The notes under the pieces: model-generated
Database searches by the model: none
The model's input: the letters and a program-made list of their open reading frames with translations, nothing else
What the model was told of the DNA's origin: nothing
Made by a program: the position numbers and the translations under genes
Source of the DNA: Amborella trichopoda
Taxonomy: Eukaryota; Streptophyta; Magnoliopsida; Amborellales; Amborellaceae
DNA: 64,000 nt
Assembly: GCF_000471905.2 (NCBI RefSeq)
Contig: NW_006498527.1
Location: forward strand, 1,986,000-2,049,999
Reading direction: 5' to 3'
Shown here: positions 11,560 through 26,500 of the stretch, in pieces
Position numbering within the stretch: the stretch's first letter is position 1
Layout of the letters: each line of letters opens with the position of its first letter

Positions 11560-14500
11560 TCAAGGACACTTGCAAGGTGTAATCCCCCATGTTTTCTCTG
11601 CATACTCCCCAACTGTTCTGTCAGTGCTAAATCTTCCTGAACCAGCTGCACTAAGAATGCTCATTTGTGTCCACCTCTCTTGATCGACAAATGTCTTGTC
11701 TGCCGCTGCCTACAAACACCATAGGCAGAGATTTGCAAATAGATCCAGATGGAAAAAAGAGAGCTACTGGCAAAAAAATAACAGGAGAGAGATACCTGTG
11801 CTTCCAGATAGCTCATAAAATCATTTCCAAGGAGATAGAAGTCACCACCATTACCCTCAATGGAGTCGCACAGAGACTCGAAGTAATCTCCAAACCCAAA
11901 GTAACCCTCTCGAACCATCCTTTCCATTACCAAAGAAACCAACATTATGATCTATTTTTTATGTGTGTGTGTGTGAGAGAGAGAGAGTGAGAGAGAGAGA
12001 GAGAGAAGCCATAGAAATAAGTGAATAATTGAATTAAGTGATCACTTCATTTCAGCATACCTCACCACACGTGCAAACTGTCGAGGTACTTCAAAGTCGC
12101 GAGCTTTATCCCGTAAAGATGGGACTTCATGTAATTTGGCTCCAAAGACAAACTGAATGAGAAAATCTGGCAGCATTACTAAAGGCGACTACGTGATCAT
12201 GATAGAGAGCTCAGTTCAAATGCCGACTATGACATAAAACAAGAATCAAGGATTGCTGGCTCACCAAGTTATCTTCACCTATTTCCTCAATGATTTCAAG
12301 GGTTGAACCATCAGCAGTGGCAAGAAGTAGGCACCCATTCATCAGAAACTTCATGCTACTAGTCCCAGATGCTTCATGACCAGCCGTGCTGCAATACATG
12401 CAACAGTTTTTATCTAAGTTGACAGATAAAACCAATGTACTGAACGGTCTTAGAGAAAGTTAAAATTCATAAGTTACAAGTTCTCTTTTGGTAGGACATG
12501 TATTTCTGTTATATTTAGTAATTAACCCTGAGGTTATAAACATCCTTTTTGCAGTGACAATCTTGAATGTGTCACTAAGCAATAGCTGAGGTTACAACCA
12601 TCATGTGTTCCTAAGAAATAACTGTGAGGTTACAACCATCCTTTTCATAGTGAAGATCTTGTATGTGTTCCTAAGAAAAGGACCGAGTTCATTTATGGAG
12701 GTCACAAAAGGCATGGAAACATATAAGAACTCTTGAAGGAAATGGAAAGGAAACATAGCTCCAATTCCTCCAGAAATGGCAAGACCTTTGGCACAAGACG
12801 AATGGGTTGATCCATATCATATTGAATTGGTTCTACTTTCTCTCCTTTTTCCTTTTATAAGAATACAAAGTCAGGTTCTTCTCCTACCAGTATCGATATG
12901 AGAATACCGGGGCCTCTTACAACTAGCCAATTCATACTTATCAGGTGAACTAGCAGTGCATCAAAGATGCAGTCATCGATTCTCTTGCGAAGCCACGATT
13001 ACTGCAAGCAAGTATATTAATGGCGAGGAAGACATTCATGCGACCATGTATCCCGCTCCATATTGATTAATTTGTATAAAATTATCTCTTCAATACATTA
13101 ACCACATACCAGGAACCAGATTTGAACTCGTGACACTAGGATTTTCAGTCCTCTGCTCTATGAGCTAAGCTAACCCAACCATAGACTATGCTTGCATCAT
13201 TCTATTGAGGATGATATGTCGTCATCAATGTATCTGCCATCCATGAAATTCATAGCAGAAAATCCATCCTTACATTCCTATATTTCAACAAATCATGCAA
13301 AATCAAATTCGTTCTCCAATGAAATGGATTGTGATGCAGAGGGAATGGACCTACCACTGGGGACTACTACTTCCTATTTTGGTGGATCCCTCTCTCTAAC
13401 CATCACAATCTATTTCATTGGATGGTAATAACCCATTGGACTATGTTCTCAAAAGTGCACTCAGACTCTAGGATCCCGTCCTAAGTTTAATACAAGAAAG
13501 TACAATCTGGAGTCCAACTAATAAATAGGCAGAGGGTTGATAAATCACAATCAGCACGACCACATATGACGGCATGTTTTTCTTTTCTTACCTGATATGC
13601 TGGGAAAGATCACTTCCAGGTACAACCAGTTCAGCTACAGATACATTGTAATCTGGTATGAAAACCTAAAAAAGAAAAGAGTGAGGAAATAGACTTCATT
13701 TTAGAAGATTCAATGAAGATGAATACTGAAAACACCTGATGAAATGTGAAATAGGAAGAAGAATAGCACCAGAAAAATATATAAACCATTTGTGAATCAA
13801 CAAAATCAGATTCAGGGTAACCTTCACCCAAATATTGCCAAAACATGCCTAAGTGTGCATATATGCACACTTGCATACATGCATTATCAATTTTTTTTAA
13901 AAAGAACAATGTTGGGGCTGCAGCATGATGGTTTTAGGTTCTACAGCCAGCTTACCCATGCAAGAAAAACAATAATAAAAATTTAAGAATAACAAAACAA
14001 AGCTAATCTTGGTTGTGATAATATAACTTATGCAGAAGATGGTTCATTTCCAAAAAAATAAAATTGAAAAATAATTCAATGAAACACATGGTAATAATTT
14101 CTTCAGCTTACTAATTTCAAAAGATCTCCAATATCAGGATCGTTGTTGATCTTTTCAGCAACAACATGCACAAGTTTGATAATCTTCTTTGCAATTTCAT
14201 ATCCTGGAGCAGCTTTTCCTCCAATTAGGCAAACACGAGATACAACCTTTCGTCTGTCGCCCTTTTTCATGTTCTGCAATATGAATCTGTAAATGAAGTG
14301 GAACTTGTACTTCCATGGAACTTAAGACACATTCAACACATGTAAGGAAGAAGAATCAACCACTAGAATTGATTTACAGGCAATATGGTATATACAGCCA
14401 AATTATGCATGGTTTTCTGTAGTGCTTAACAAATGTATAAAAGGAAGGTATTCAATGATCTGGGACTTCTTAAAATTAGCAAAGAACTAATATATTTCCT

Positions 14501-17500
14501 TTCCACAGACACCCGAGCTTTAAGGTTTTCTCAAACAGAAAGAAAGAAAATCACTTTGAAGAATAAAGTGCCGATTTTCACTGACCTTTATACAATCATA
14601 TCTGTGGATGATGCTTAGCACATTAAGCAGTTGTCTCTTATATTCGTGAATTCTTTTCACTTGTACATCAAACATGGCATCGATGCATACCTGTGATGCC
14701 ATGCAATAATACAATAGAATGACTGCATGTTGTGAAGAGGTTATTTTTTAGAACTTTCAACAATGAAGCATTTAATATTATATGTTCATATGATAACGAT
14801 ATTAATAGATATAGTAACATTATTGCCAAATAAAAAACACAAAGGAAGTTAACAGAAAACCTTGACACCGCTCATTGCTTCTATATAATCAGCAAGCCTT
14901 TTTTTATTAACCCTTCGAATCTACAAAATATGAAGAGGAAACGACACAAATTTTACAATAGAGAAACAAAAAAATGCAGCTCCCAAAAAAAATTCCGGAT
15001 GTAGAATTTTTCAAGTACATAAATACCATTCTCCATTCTTCTTGCAACTCAGGATTGGCAGCATGTTGCCGCAAACCCAGTAAAAGATCGACATTCCGAA
15101 TCCAAGCTTCTGTACCAAGCCATTTTGTGATAAGACCACATAAGCCAGGGTTGCTCCCCACAATCCAGCGACGCTGATGAGGGGACCACAGCATAGAAAA
15201 CCATCAATCTCATCAACTACACAAACTTACAAATATACATGACATCCTAAGTCTGATAAAAAATGTCCTTTTTCCACTTATACAGCAATGACCATAACCA
15301 GTTCTTGAACACATCACTATGTATGTTATTTGACAATTAAAAATGTAGATGAATATTATAGTTATGAATATTGCAATGAAAATCACATTATCAATGCATG
15401 AAAAGAAGATGTTATTCTACCTGAGTAACCCCATTTGTCTTGTGCTGAAATTTCTCTGGCCAAAGCTCATAAAAGTCCTACACAGTGAAATTACACATAA
15501 TAAACTCATCAACTCCAAAACATGAAATGAACTGATTAAAACAAAGAATAGGCTATTTGATAAGTACAATATATCAGCAAATAAATAAAGTAACATTTAT
15601 AAGACATAAGAAAACTCAACATGTGTATCTATCTGTATCTAAGGTACACACCAACAAAACGAAGGTACACATCAAAGTACCTTGAATACTTTTGTTTTCA
15701 AAATTTGTGAGTGTACTTGGGAGACACCATTCACAGTGTGGGAAGAAACAATCGACAGATTTGCCATCCGAACATTCTGCAAATCAAACAATACCGAAGA
15801 AAGACAACAAAAAAAACCAAAACACGCACAAATAGAAACATATGAGCAAATGAAGGTCAACCATATAATCACCAAAGGGAAAAAGGGAAAAAAATAGAAC
15901 AGAACAAGTGTGATCTATTCTTGAAGTAAGTAAAGCTAAACAAACAAAATGTGTCTGCCTACACTGAAAAAACCCATACCAGGTGTGAATCTACTATTTC
16001 AGAAAACAGTGTATAATTCAGATCATTAGGTCAAGGCAGGTTGACTCTCTTGATTAAAATGATGCCATTATATTTCCTGGTGACAACTCATATTCCATGC
16101 CGACACCAAGGCATTCCTCACTCCCCAGTTTGAACCAAGAGATCTATGAGACTGTGACTATAGATGTTTCTTGGGAAAAGAAGCACCTATTCAAAGAGAT
16201 ACTTGTCTCATTCCAATTTGATTTATTTTCGTGGCCTGACTTATGCCAAATGGTTGAAAAACATCTTAAATTACATTTTGAATTTTTCTCGAATCAATCA
16301 CATGATCCATCCCACAATGTGTATATTTAGCATATTTGAATAAATTAGAAAAGCCTATTTTAAAAAATATGTCATAATCCAAGTCTGGCACAACAGTCTC
16401 CAAAGGTGAGAACAATTCATGATGCATCCAACAGTAAGAAACTGACATAGATAGAGGGCAGCTCTAAGACCTCCCTTCACCTACTGCAGAACAATAAATG
16501 TGCACAACATAATTGGCATTATAAACAATGCTAAAGAAAAGGATATATGTTACCACTATATTGGTCTCCAAAGGCTACTTGATATCACAAGCACATAACA
16601 TGGTGTTCATCATTGTATCTTTTATTTTCCCTTGTACGATTTCTAAATCCAAATCCTTTAGTCAGCAAAATATTATAGCATCTGGTGGTAATTCCAAACA
16701 CTTTCAACCTAGTGACAGGCATCACATTTCTTGCAACAGAAACTTTTCTTCAGAAAAATGCCGACAATTTCATAATACAATTAATGAGAACTCATACTTT
16801 TCATGAGGTGAGAAATGGTCAAGCTACCTTCACAGGACCTTCCTCAACAATTGACATCCGAGAAAGACGATCATAATCAGATCCAAACCGCTTTTTAAGA
16901 TCCTCCACGAAAAGGAAGTTTATATCATATATGATCTGAAACAAAATTTGCAATTTAGACATCTGATGATATGAAGGAAAACCCTAAGACAGCCAGATAA
17001 TGTTTAGAAGTAAAATCATCCATCATGGTACTACCTATTGACCAAACAAAACAAAATCCATTCTGGTTGCTAGATTTATTAAAAGAAAACCTTACATACG
17101 AAATAAGTCATTTAATAAAGGCATCCTTAAATAGAAATATAAACTTGTGGTGAAAATTTAGTAAAGAAGATTAGTTTGTAAAAAGATTGCGTTATTGTTA
17201 CTAAGATTCAAGCCTTTTGACCTATTTTGCTGCATTTATTCACTAAATATTGTAGCAGAACAAAGGATATCCTTTGGCATATTCTTCAGATCATGTTAGT
17301 ATAACATGGCATTGAGTATTGTACTCTTCTGATTATATTTGGGTTCAATTGACACCTTATGGAATTTCTACATTAAATACTATAAATCTTAGGGCTGGCA
17401 ATGGGGCGGGCTTGGGCCAGGCCCGCACTGGATTTAGCAGGGCCCTAATCCCTACAGGGCCAGCTGAAGCCCAGGCCCGACCCTGGCCCCATCCGGGCCT

Positions 17501-20500
17501 GGACCTAATACACTCGAAAGAAGGGGAAAAAGGAAAGCGTCGGGCTGGCCCTGGCTAGGCCCAGGCCGGCACTTGGGCCATGGTGGCCCATCCTAGCCCA
17601 ACCCTCAGACCACAAAATGTGGCCCAGGCACTAGTTTTTAGAGGCAGGCCCCGAGGCCCATTTCCAGCCCTAACTGCAATGAGGACAGACAATCTGAAAT
17701 TATGGATTTTTTGTTATGGCGAAATCCAAAATTTGGCGGCAATACAAGCCATGACAAACGGGTACTTCAAAAATGCGTTCCATACCCTTTTGGGATACTT
17801 TCAGACTTTGGGTTTATATGGAAACTCACAAGGGAAAAGGGGGGGGGAGGGGAAAAAAAGCTCTTAATGTATTCATTTGCAAGGCCAGATGGCCTAGCCC
17901 CAAGCACCACAATTTACAACCTTCAATGTATGTCTGTGCATGCAAGCGTGTGCATGTGTGTCTGTGCATGCATATAGATCATGGTACATATTTTCCCACA
18001 CACATTCTATGATCTCATAAATGTTCATAGATCCTAATGATACAAATAATAGCACCCTAAAATATAAGGTCCTAAATATCATATAGTCCTAATAGATATA
18101 GGTAATAGAGTCCTTCCACATAATCCTCAACAAACTAGGGTAGTAGTAAAAATTGCTTTTCCTCCGAATAAACTACAAAAATAGAACATTTTTATCCCAA
18201 AAATTAATAGATAAGCAGTTTCATGAAAATAGGACAAATTATAGAAGGGCTGTTTCCATTAGAACCTATACGAATCAAAACACTTTTGCAAATTTCTGAA
18301 AGATATCCATATTTATTTGGCAAAAATTTACTTTGAATATGTTTCAAAATAAAAAATTCCATTTGGTTTCATCTTTCTCAATGCTTTGCCCATGCATCTC
18401 ATGGGCTGCAACCTAGTGGTTAGTGTGTGCATGCGTGTGTGTTTAAAGATAAATAAATCTCTTTACTAAAAGCAACAATTAGCAACAATAGAAACATTAC
18501 AGAAGAACCTGGCATCAGGTTATGGGTTCAATAATGCGCTAATGAACTAATCGTTAAGAGAGATAAACAAAGTGGAGCTCAATGAACCTGGAAAGCTTAC
18601 CTGTAAATGCCGTGGTAGAAGACTCCCTAGTAAGTCAACAGGAATTTTCTCTAGCCCTTCAAGGACAACAATGTGAGTTGTGAAGGAAAACGCTTTGCCC
18701 ACAATACCCCATGCCTCATTCCAATCCAAATGCTCTTCATCAACCAAAACCCGCATTAGTTCAGCTATCATTAGAGAAGGATGGGTATCATTTAGCTGCA
18801 AAGCCACCTGCAACATGTAGGACACTCATTTCTTACTGTCACCCATATTATACTTCCGGCATAGGTCCACATGAAGGTTTGCATAGTAGAAAAACAAGTG
18901 ATAAAAAATAAAATAAAAATTAAAAAGAAACAAAACAAACAGGATTTAAGATAAACCCAAAAACAATCAAGTGATTTAAGTAACACATTTCCCTTCTACT
19001 TTACTAATCATAAAAATAATAATATCGAACATATATCACGGAAGAAGCCATCAAAACACACCTTGTCAGGGAATTCCTGAAAATTAGTATGCAAATCCTT
19101 GAACCTGCGAACAATGTCTTGCAATGATGCTGAGACAAAGAAGTATTGTTGTTTAAGACGAAGTTCTTTCCCCTAAAATACAGAAATACATAACTAAAAA
19201 TTAAACCAAGGAATCCATAAAACAGAAAATACATTTTTAAACCACAGATCTGTTAGACAATGAGAACGAAATCACAAGTTATAGAATGGAATTAAACAGT
19301 AAACAGTTCCTACAATGAAGAACAGAGCATTGAAAATTTCAATGACTATACAGCAAACCTACAGATACCAATCGCAGGACACTACGTTTCAACCTTTCCT
19401 GCTGCCTTTCATACAGCACAAAATAATATCATCTGAAAACCTCCCATCCCATTAATTAATCATATGTAATTTTTTGTTCCAATAGCAATGCAAAAGGTGT
19501 TCTCACTCATGGGCTTCATTTAATTATTGAGGTAGACATAAAATTCCAAGAGAGAACCAAAACTACGCACCACAGAATGTAAAAGATTCGTTCGAAGAGT
19601 GCCAATGAGCAGTGTAAGTAGTAAGTGCATTTCACACCAAACACTATCTTATCAATGACCACATGGATAAAGCATATGTTTAGTCAATTGGTGTCTTCAT
19701 TCATTTTCAGTTAAATAAATTTTCTCTCCAAGTTTTCAAGTGCGCACCACGTACCCAATAAGTGATATTCTGAGAAAACGACTTCATGCCCAAAAAGAAG
19801 TGTAGAGGTGCATAGCCACTGCTAAGTGCTATGCACCTGCTAAGTGCCAAGTTCAAATCCTACTGCTATGTGCCAAGTTCAAATCCTAAGATGTTGACTC
19901 TGCAACTGCTAAGTGCCAAGTTCAAATCCTACTGCTAAATTATCAAAAAAGAAAGACCACATTAAATTTTCTCCAAGAATAAAAAATAAAAAAGAAAGGC
20001 CACATTAAATCACAGGCAAGATATAAGGGCAATACTGCTAGAGGACTGCATTTGACTGTCTGACTGTTGCGCCACTTTTACAAGCTCTATGTCATGTTCA
20101 AGTTCGTTAAGTGATGCAAAGTTAGTGAATGGGACAACCGCTAAAAACTATATATAGGGTATCATGGCTTCCAAAAGGTTCTCCAACACAATCATAAATG
20201 AAGGATTCCGACTGCATTTCCTCAATAGAATTTCTGCCCTGGGAAATCAAGCAATGTACCTGGTAAGAACGATCATCAGGATACAGAACACTGCTTATCG
20301 TCTCCGCCTTCTGCCTATTGATGACAGCATTGATGTAATCTCCAGTATTGAAGGATTCCTGCTAGCAGTAGTTCCTTAGAAGTTAAAACAATTCAACATT
20401 TTTCAAGTTCCAAGATACCACGGAAGAGTATCTATATTTTTTAACATAGCAGTCAAGATAAGATAGTCCTTCACACAAGAAAAAAATGATTCAGAAAATA

Positions 20501-23500
20501 TTGAAATTAAAAAAATGCAAATTTCCTGAAACTAGAGCTATTTGACATGATGTGGACATCTATGCATATTGAAAGTCGATACCATCTGGCAAGAAGAAAA
20601 CAATTCAATCATAGTAATCCACTACCTGTTGTAATACCATAACAGCTTTGTCTTATCCTGGCGAATTGATGATGGAATTCTATAGATAATTAATTGTATG
20701 CTACTAAACAATGTGAGAGAAAAACACAAGCAGAGCAGACAGGATGTATAATACCCAGATATGTTAATTAATGAATTATATTAAAAAAGGGGCATTTTCC
20801 CAACATAAACACCTCAAATGAATTTGGGGTGATTTTCTGCCCCTAGGTTTTTTCTTTTTTTTTCCTTGATGTAGCTGAAAAAGAAAAGGACCATTGTAGC
20901 AGTCCGTCAAGTTAAGCAAAAGCAGCCCTCTGCTGAAGTGTTTTATCTGCTTCAGTTGGCTTGCAGGCTGGATCCGCAGTCTTGGGCCTCCACCTCTTTG
21001 GCAAACTAAGCCAGGATCGTACCATTTGATGGTGACCCAACGCTTTTGACATCCCTCTCAGAGATGAGCTGTACTCTGTCAATTGATTATTTCCCATCCT
21101 ACAATGGGAGGTTTCCTCTTATAACTGACAATCAAAGTTGCATACTTTTCTTTGAAGCCAGTTGATTAATTGTTTCCTAGATTTAATCATTATGGAAGCC
21201 AGCCAACAAACACTCAACCTTGTCATGAACATCAAATTTCGAAAGACATTCTCTGTAATTAATCAGTATCAATCAAATTCCACACAAGTAAGCCACAAAG
21301 AACACATTGATTGCTTCATGCATAACAGACAGAAATTCATTAATCAATTCATGCATGATATCCTCATAAAGTAATGATTGGGAAAAGATCCTTATATCAA
21401 ATATTCGGCAAGTAGAATATCCCAACACAATTTCAAGACACATGGAGTTTGCATTGTTCCATCGTCAGATAGATACCAAGGAGTTAAACAAACAATTACC
21501 AAAAGAAAAAAGGGTTATACAAACCATATCATACTGGTCGCTGGGTTTGGCAGCCCAAAGTCGAAGATTAATGGTGTTCCGCGTCCCATATCCAGGAATA
21601 GGGTTGTCATAGGCAACAGCTTCCACCTACCATACACAAGCTGAATCAGAATGAAACAGAAGATAGTATAAATTCCATCAGAATGTACATTAACAAAAGA
21701 TACATTGAAGCTATTACATATGGTTACTGAAGTTCTCAAGATTCAAATGTTCAAATTTGAATGTTCTGATCTCCCTTATGTGAGTTGCATGTGGTATTAA
21801 TAAACTAGCAAAATATCAAGATAGTAGCTGGAACACCTACATACAGCATGCGGGTGGTCCAGAAACTTGAAATTGAGAGGGTGCCTGGACGCCATTAATT
21901 TTTTCTAAAATGACCATTACACCAATCTGGTATCCAAAATATTAGATGAGTGAAAAGGTAAATGACACCTCTGGGAGGTTGAGTTTTTTTTTGGGTGGCG
22001 AGGGGGGGGAGGAGGGGGGAAGGATGAATTTTTTTATTTTTATTTTTTTTTGAGAAAAGGTTAACTGGGAATTAAATATTATTAGAAACATAGTTGACTG
22101 CTCCGTATATTGTCTTGCGTTTGAAGTTTCTAGATGAACTCCATGATCTATGAAGTAGTTCCAGTCACCATCCTGATATTTTTTGAGATAAACTACAACA
22201 ATTGCAAGCATATTTCATCCAATATGGGGGAATAGACGCACTGCCTTACCGTTTCTCCAGGAACCCAGATTTTGAATTTCTTGCCATCAACAATCTCCTC
22301 TTCCACCGTCCCATAGAACTAAAGCACCCGCCATTAGAAAAGACCAAGACATGAGATGGATTCAAAGAAATTGTAGCAACCTAAATACAGAGACTTCAAA
22401 GCAACTATTTATTTATTTTAAAAAAAAAAAACACTGCAAAATAGCGGGAAAATCAACAAGGTTAGAAGCAGGAGAGACCTTCACTGGGTAGGAAATATGA
22501 ACACGCTCAATCTCCCAAGGGTTACCAAAGTTGAGCCAATAGTCAGGCTGCTCATGCTGAAACCCATCCAATATTACTTGGCGGAATAATCCATACTGGT
22601 ATCGTAGTCCATAACTACAGAATGCAAATGCCAATCCAGTTATTGGCAATGGAGCTGAAGGTTTTCAACATTTAACATAAGGAAAGCATACTATAATCCG
22701 ATCGACATGAAGAAAGTTAGCATAATCCATTGGGGAAATCACCATCCAATGAAAAGAGAGAGAGAGAGAAAGAGAAATACAGACCAATGGGGGGCATGTC
22801 CTGCTCATAGTCAGCAATACATGCAACACAATATACTGATAAACCAAAAACTCAATTAATTCAGTTTTGGTCCAAAGAAACCAGGCCAAGAAAATGGTCA
22901 AATAAAACAAAGCACCAGAAAATTGTGGAGTGAAAAAAAGAAAAGAAAAAAGGATTTGTTGGGATTAAATGAAAAACACAGTTAAAAAAGTTTGCATATA
23001 TGTATTTGTGTGAACATGTGCAAGGGTCAGTTTATTTTTTTTTGAAACTTGTGCAAGGGTCAGTTTATTAAATTAGCCTCCAAGAAACATGAAGAATTTT
23101 AATTCACAATGTGAGTAATCAACCAAAGAATGCCTTTTATCCCAATGAGTAAGGGCTAATTTGATAAAAATAACAAAAAAGATAAACTTGAAGGAATTTT
23201 AAAAATTATTTTGAAAACCTTTTATATAAGGGCAAAGTTTATATAGAACCGAGGCTCTAAACAATTAAATTTGAGCCTACTTCAAAAATTTCACTAGAAG
23301 AGGTTGTTTTGATGCCCAAATATCTTCAAATTGATCATCTCAACATCAAGATGTATGGACATGAGAAAAAAATTGATTGCAATTTTTGGAAATAGTGTAT
23401 TTTGTAACTCATTTTTTGACCGTCAATTTTCAAGATTTTCAAGTTTTTATAGATAGGTCAATCTATACTATTTTTAGAAGCTTTAAACTTTATAAATAAA

Positions 23501-26500
23501 TATGAAAATATATTTTAAGGCTATCACAAAGATTTTCAATATTGAAACCATATTTCTCAACACTATTTGAAGGTAGGCTCTAATTTGATTGTTTAGAGCC
23601 TAGGCTCTATAAAAACCACACCCTTTATATAAAATGGTGCGATTTGTATAAGGCACCGCATCAACCTTAAACAATAAAAGTAAACTGCACCTCTAAATAT
23701 TGCTAAAACATACAATAGTGGTGCTGAAAACCTTTATGATGGCTTAAATATCTATTTCCACCTTCAATTATGAAATTCAAAGCTCCAAAAACAGTGTAGA
23801 TTAAGCAGATCTATAAACACTTCAAATTTTTGTAAATGGACGGTCTATATAATGTATTACAAGATGCACTACTTTTTGTTCTTCGAATCCTTTTTCTCAT
23901 ATCCATACATCTCAAGGATGAGATGATCAACAGTAGGGATTCGGAACAACCTTCTTGGGTGGATTTTTGAGGTGCACCTTACTTCTACAGTATCAGGTTG
24001 ACACCTTGTATAAACTTTTTCCTTTATAACAAAGAAAAAATATGGCAATATTTCATTTTTCTTCAAAAAATTCAAGCTTTTTTTAGCTTCTTTGAAAATC
24101 ATGCCTTTTAAAATCTGTTTTTAAAAAATAAGCATTTTTGTAAAGAATGTGTTCTAAACAGAGTTTTGATAAATATGGTCATCTTATGGTGGCACTGCTC
24201 TCTCTCTCCCCATTGTTTTATTCGATAATGATGACCCCACTGGACTGTGGTTTTCCCATAGACCACTGGAATATAGTATACTTTTCCTTTAGGAGATATC
24301 TACGAACTGTCGAAGAATTTTCTTTTTCTTTTTTCGAGGACCCATTCTTGGAATATAAATGTTCAGAGAAATTATTATGTTGAAATATTTTTGAAAAGAA
24401 ACAAGGCTGAAGATGCTCACATAATGGGGCAAGCCAAAGCAACTGTACACCTTCTAAGGTATAGAAATTAACCATTTGAAGTTCTACAGAAAAGCCACTT
24501 CTACAGAGTAATTAATATCAAGAAAAAATGAGCTGCCATAGTCTAGAAAGGTTCCCCAGGCTTGAATAAGAGAGAGAAACATACCCCCAGGCAGGAAAGT
24601 CTAATGTCGCTAGCGAATCCATAATACATGCTGAAAGACGAGCTAGGCCACCATTACCAAGAGCAGCATCCCCTTCCTTTCAATCCCAAAGGTAAAAGGA
24701 ATCAAATAACAGTGACTCCTAAGAGAAGTCAATTTCTTGAAGGAATGCAAGGAAGACTAACTAGGCACCAAAAGAAGTTGGTGACAAACATATTCCCCAT
24801 TACAAAGATAGCTATTATGCAATCCTGTGCATTATTAACATAGCAAAACTCTGGTCACATAAATTACTGGTACAGAAAGGTGAGGCTCTTCCATTTCGTT
24901 AACATTAATTTGTTATCAATATACTCCAAAGCTCTAATGCATATGATACTTCCAAGAAGCACATAATCAAGACAACTTTGATAAGATTGATGTCAAACAA
25001 AAAATAATAATAGACACTGGGAACTATATTTCAGAATTTCCAATCACTATATGGAACACAAATACATTCTGAACAATTAAAATTCATGCACCAAAAGAAA
25101 AATTAAAACACGTTCTTACATAGTGCAATAAGAAAGTTGAGATAGAAATAGGGAAAATAAATAATCACATAATTTGTGAATATGAGAAAATTTATCCGTA
25201 CCTGCTCCCATCTACAATAAGACTCATGATAGCAATGGGGAAAAGAAATAATCTCACAATTATGAATATGAGAAAAAAATTTCCTTACCTGCTCTGCCAG
25301 TACTTCTAATTCAAAGCCGAGTTGGGACAAGGCCTCTACACATTGATCCTTTATGCCCAAATTGATAATACTATTTGATAAAGATCGACCTGAAAGACCC
25401 TAAAGGCCACACTAATAAGCACTGCATGCTAGTGGCATGAAAATCAAAATTATGCCATTTTTTATGTAGATAACATGTCATATTACAAACGAGTTATATT
25501 ACAAAACAATGTGACATGATCGAAGCTCAGAAAGACAATTCTTCAAAAATGAAACTTAATTGTGCAAAACAAAGGCACATAATATTTTCCTTTTTTATCT
25601 ATAACCAGCATTTCACTGGAGAAGTAAGACACATAAATGAAACACAAATCCACCACATAGACTTATTAATAGAAATAAAAAGCACCATGAATTCCGTTCT
25701 GAGACCAGTCAATCATACAGCTGTGCTCTCAATGCATTCATGCAAAATAAAAGACAAGCTTGCGAAGACCGTATCACCAGAATCTGTTTCCTTCTAACTC
25801 AAGTAAATACAAAACATGGCCACCATTCCATGACGTATAACAAAACTAAGAGAGTCCATAAAAAGAACCGATTTCCAGATGTGTTTATGTAGTACTTTGA
25901 CAGGGTTAAAATATGAAAATATGTTTACATATTTCAAAATTCCCATCAAATATATGGAAAAACCTGAGGTAAACAACAACAGCTAGTGCAATAAATAATT
26001 GTAATTGACAAAGATTATCATTGAAAATAACTAGCATTATAATAAAGTAAATATCAACAAAATTGAATGATACTCATTTTAATACCCATGAGAAACTCCA
26101 ATGAGAGGAAGTACACGCGCTTTGGATCTTTCCTCTTGACATATTGATGAGTATCATGCCAACGTTCAATTAGGCGGTCCCTTACACTATGAGATAAGGC
26201 CTATAATATTTACACATGGGAAATGTTAATATAGATGTCCAAATAGATGAGGGAAATACATAGCCCAGTATTCCACAAAGCTAGCACTTAAATGAGTCAG
26301 ATACGTGCAGAAACACAACATATATATCAAAAATTCAAAACAAAATAAGTAGATAAGAGTCTCTGACCTATTTCAATGAACCTGCAAAGCTACTTTCAAA
26401 ACTGAATAAAGGAATTTCAAATTATCACATTTCTACTATATCTGCTCACACAAACAAGGACATTAAGGGTAAACCACATGGCATTCAAACTACAAGGAGA

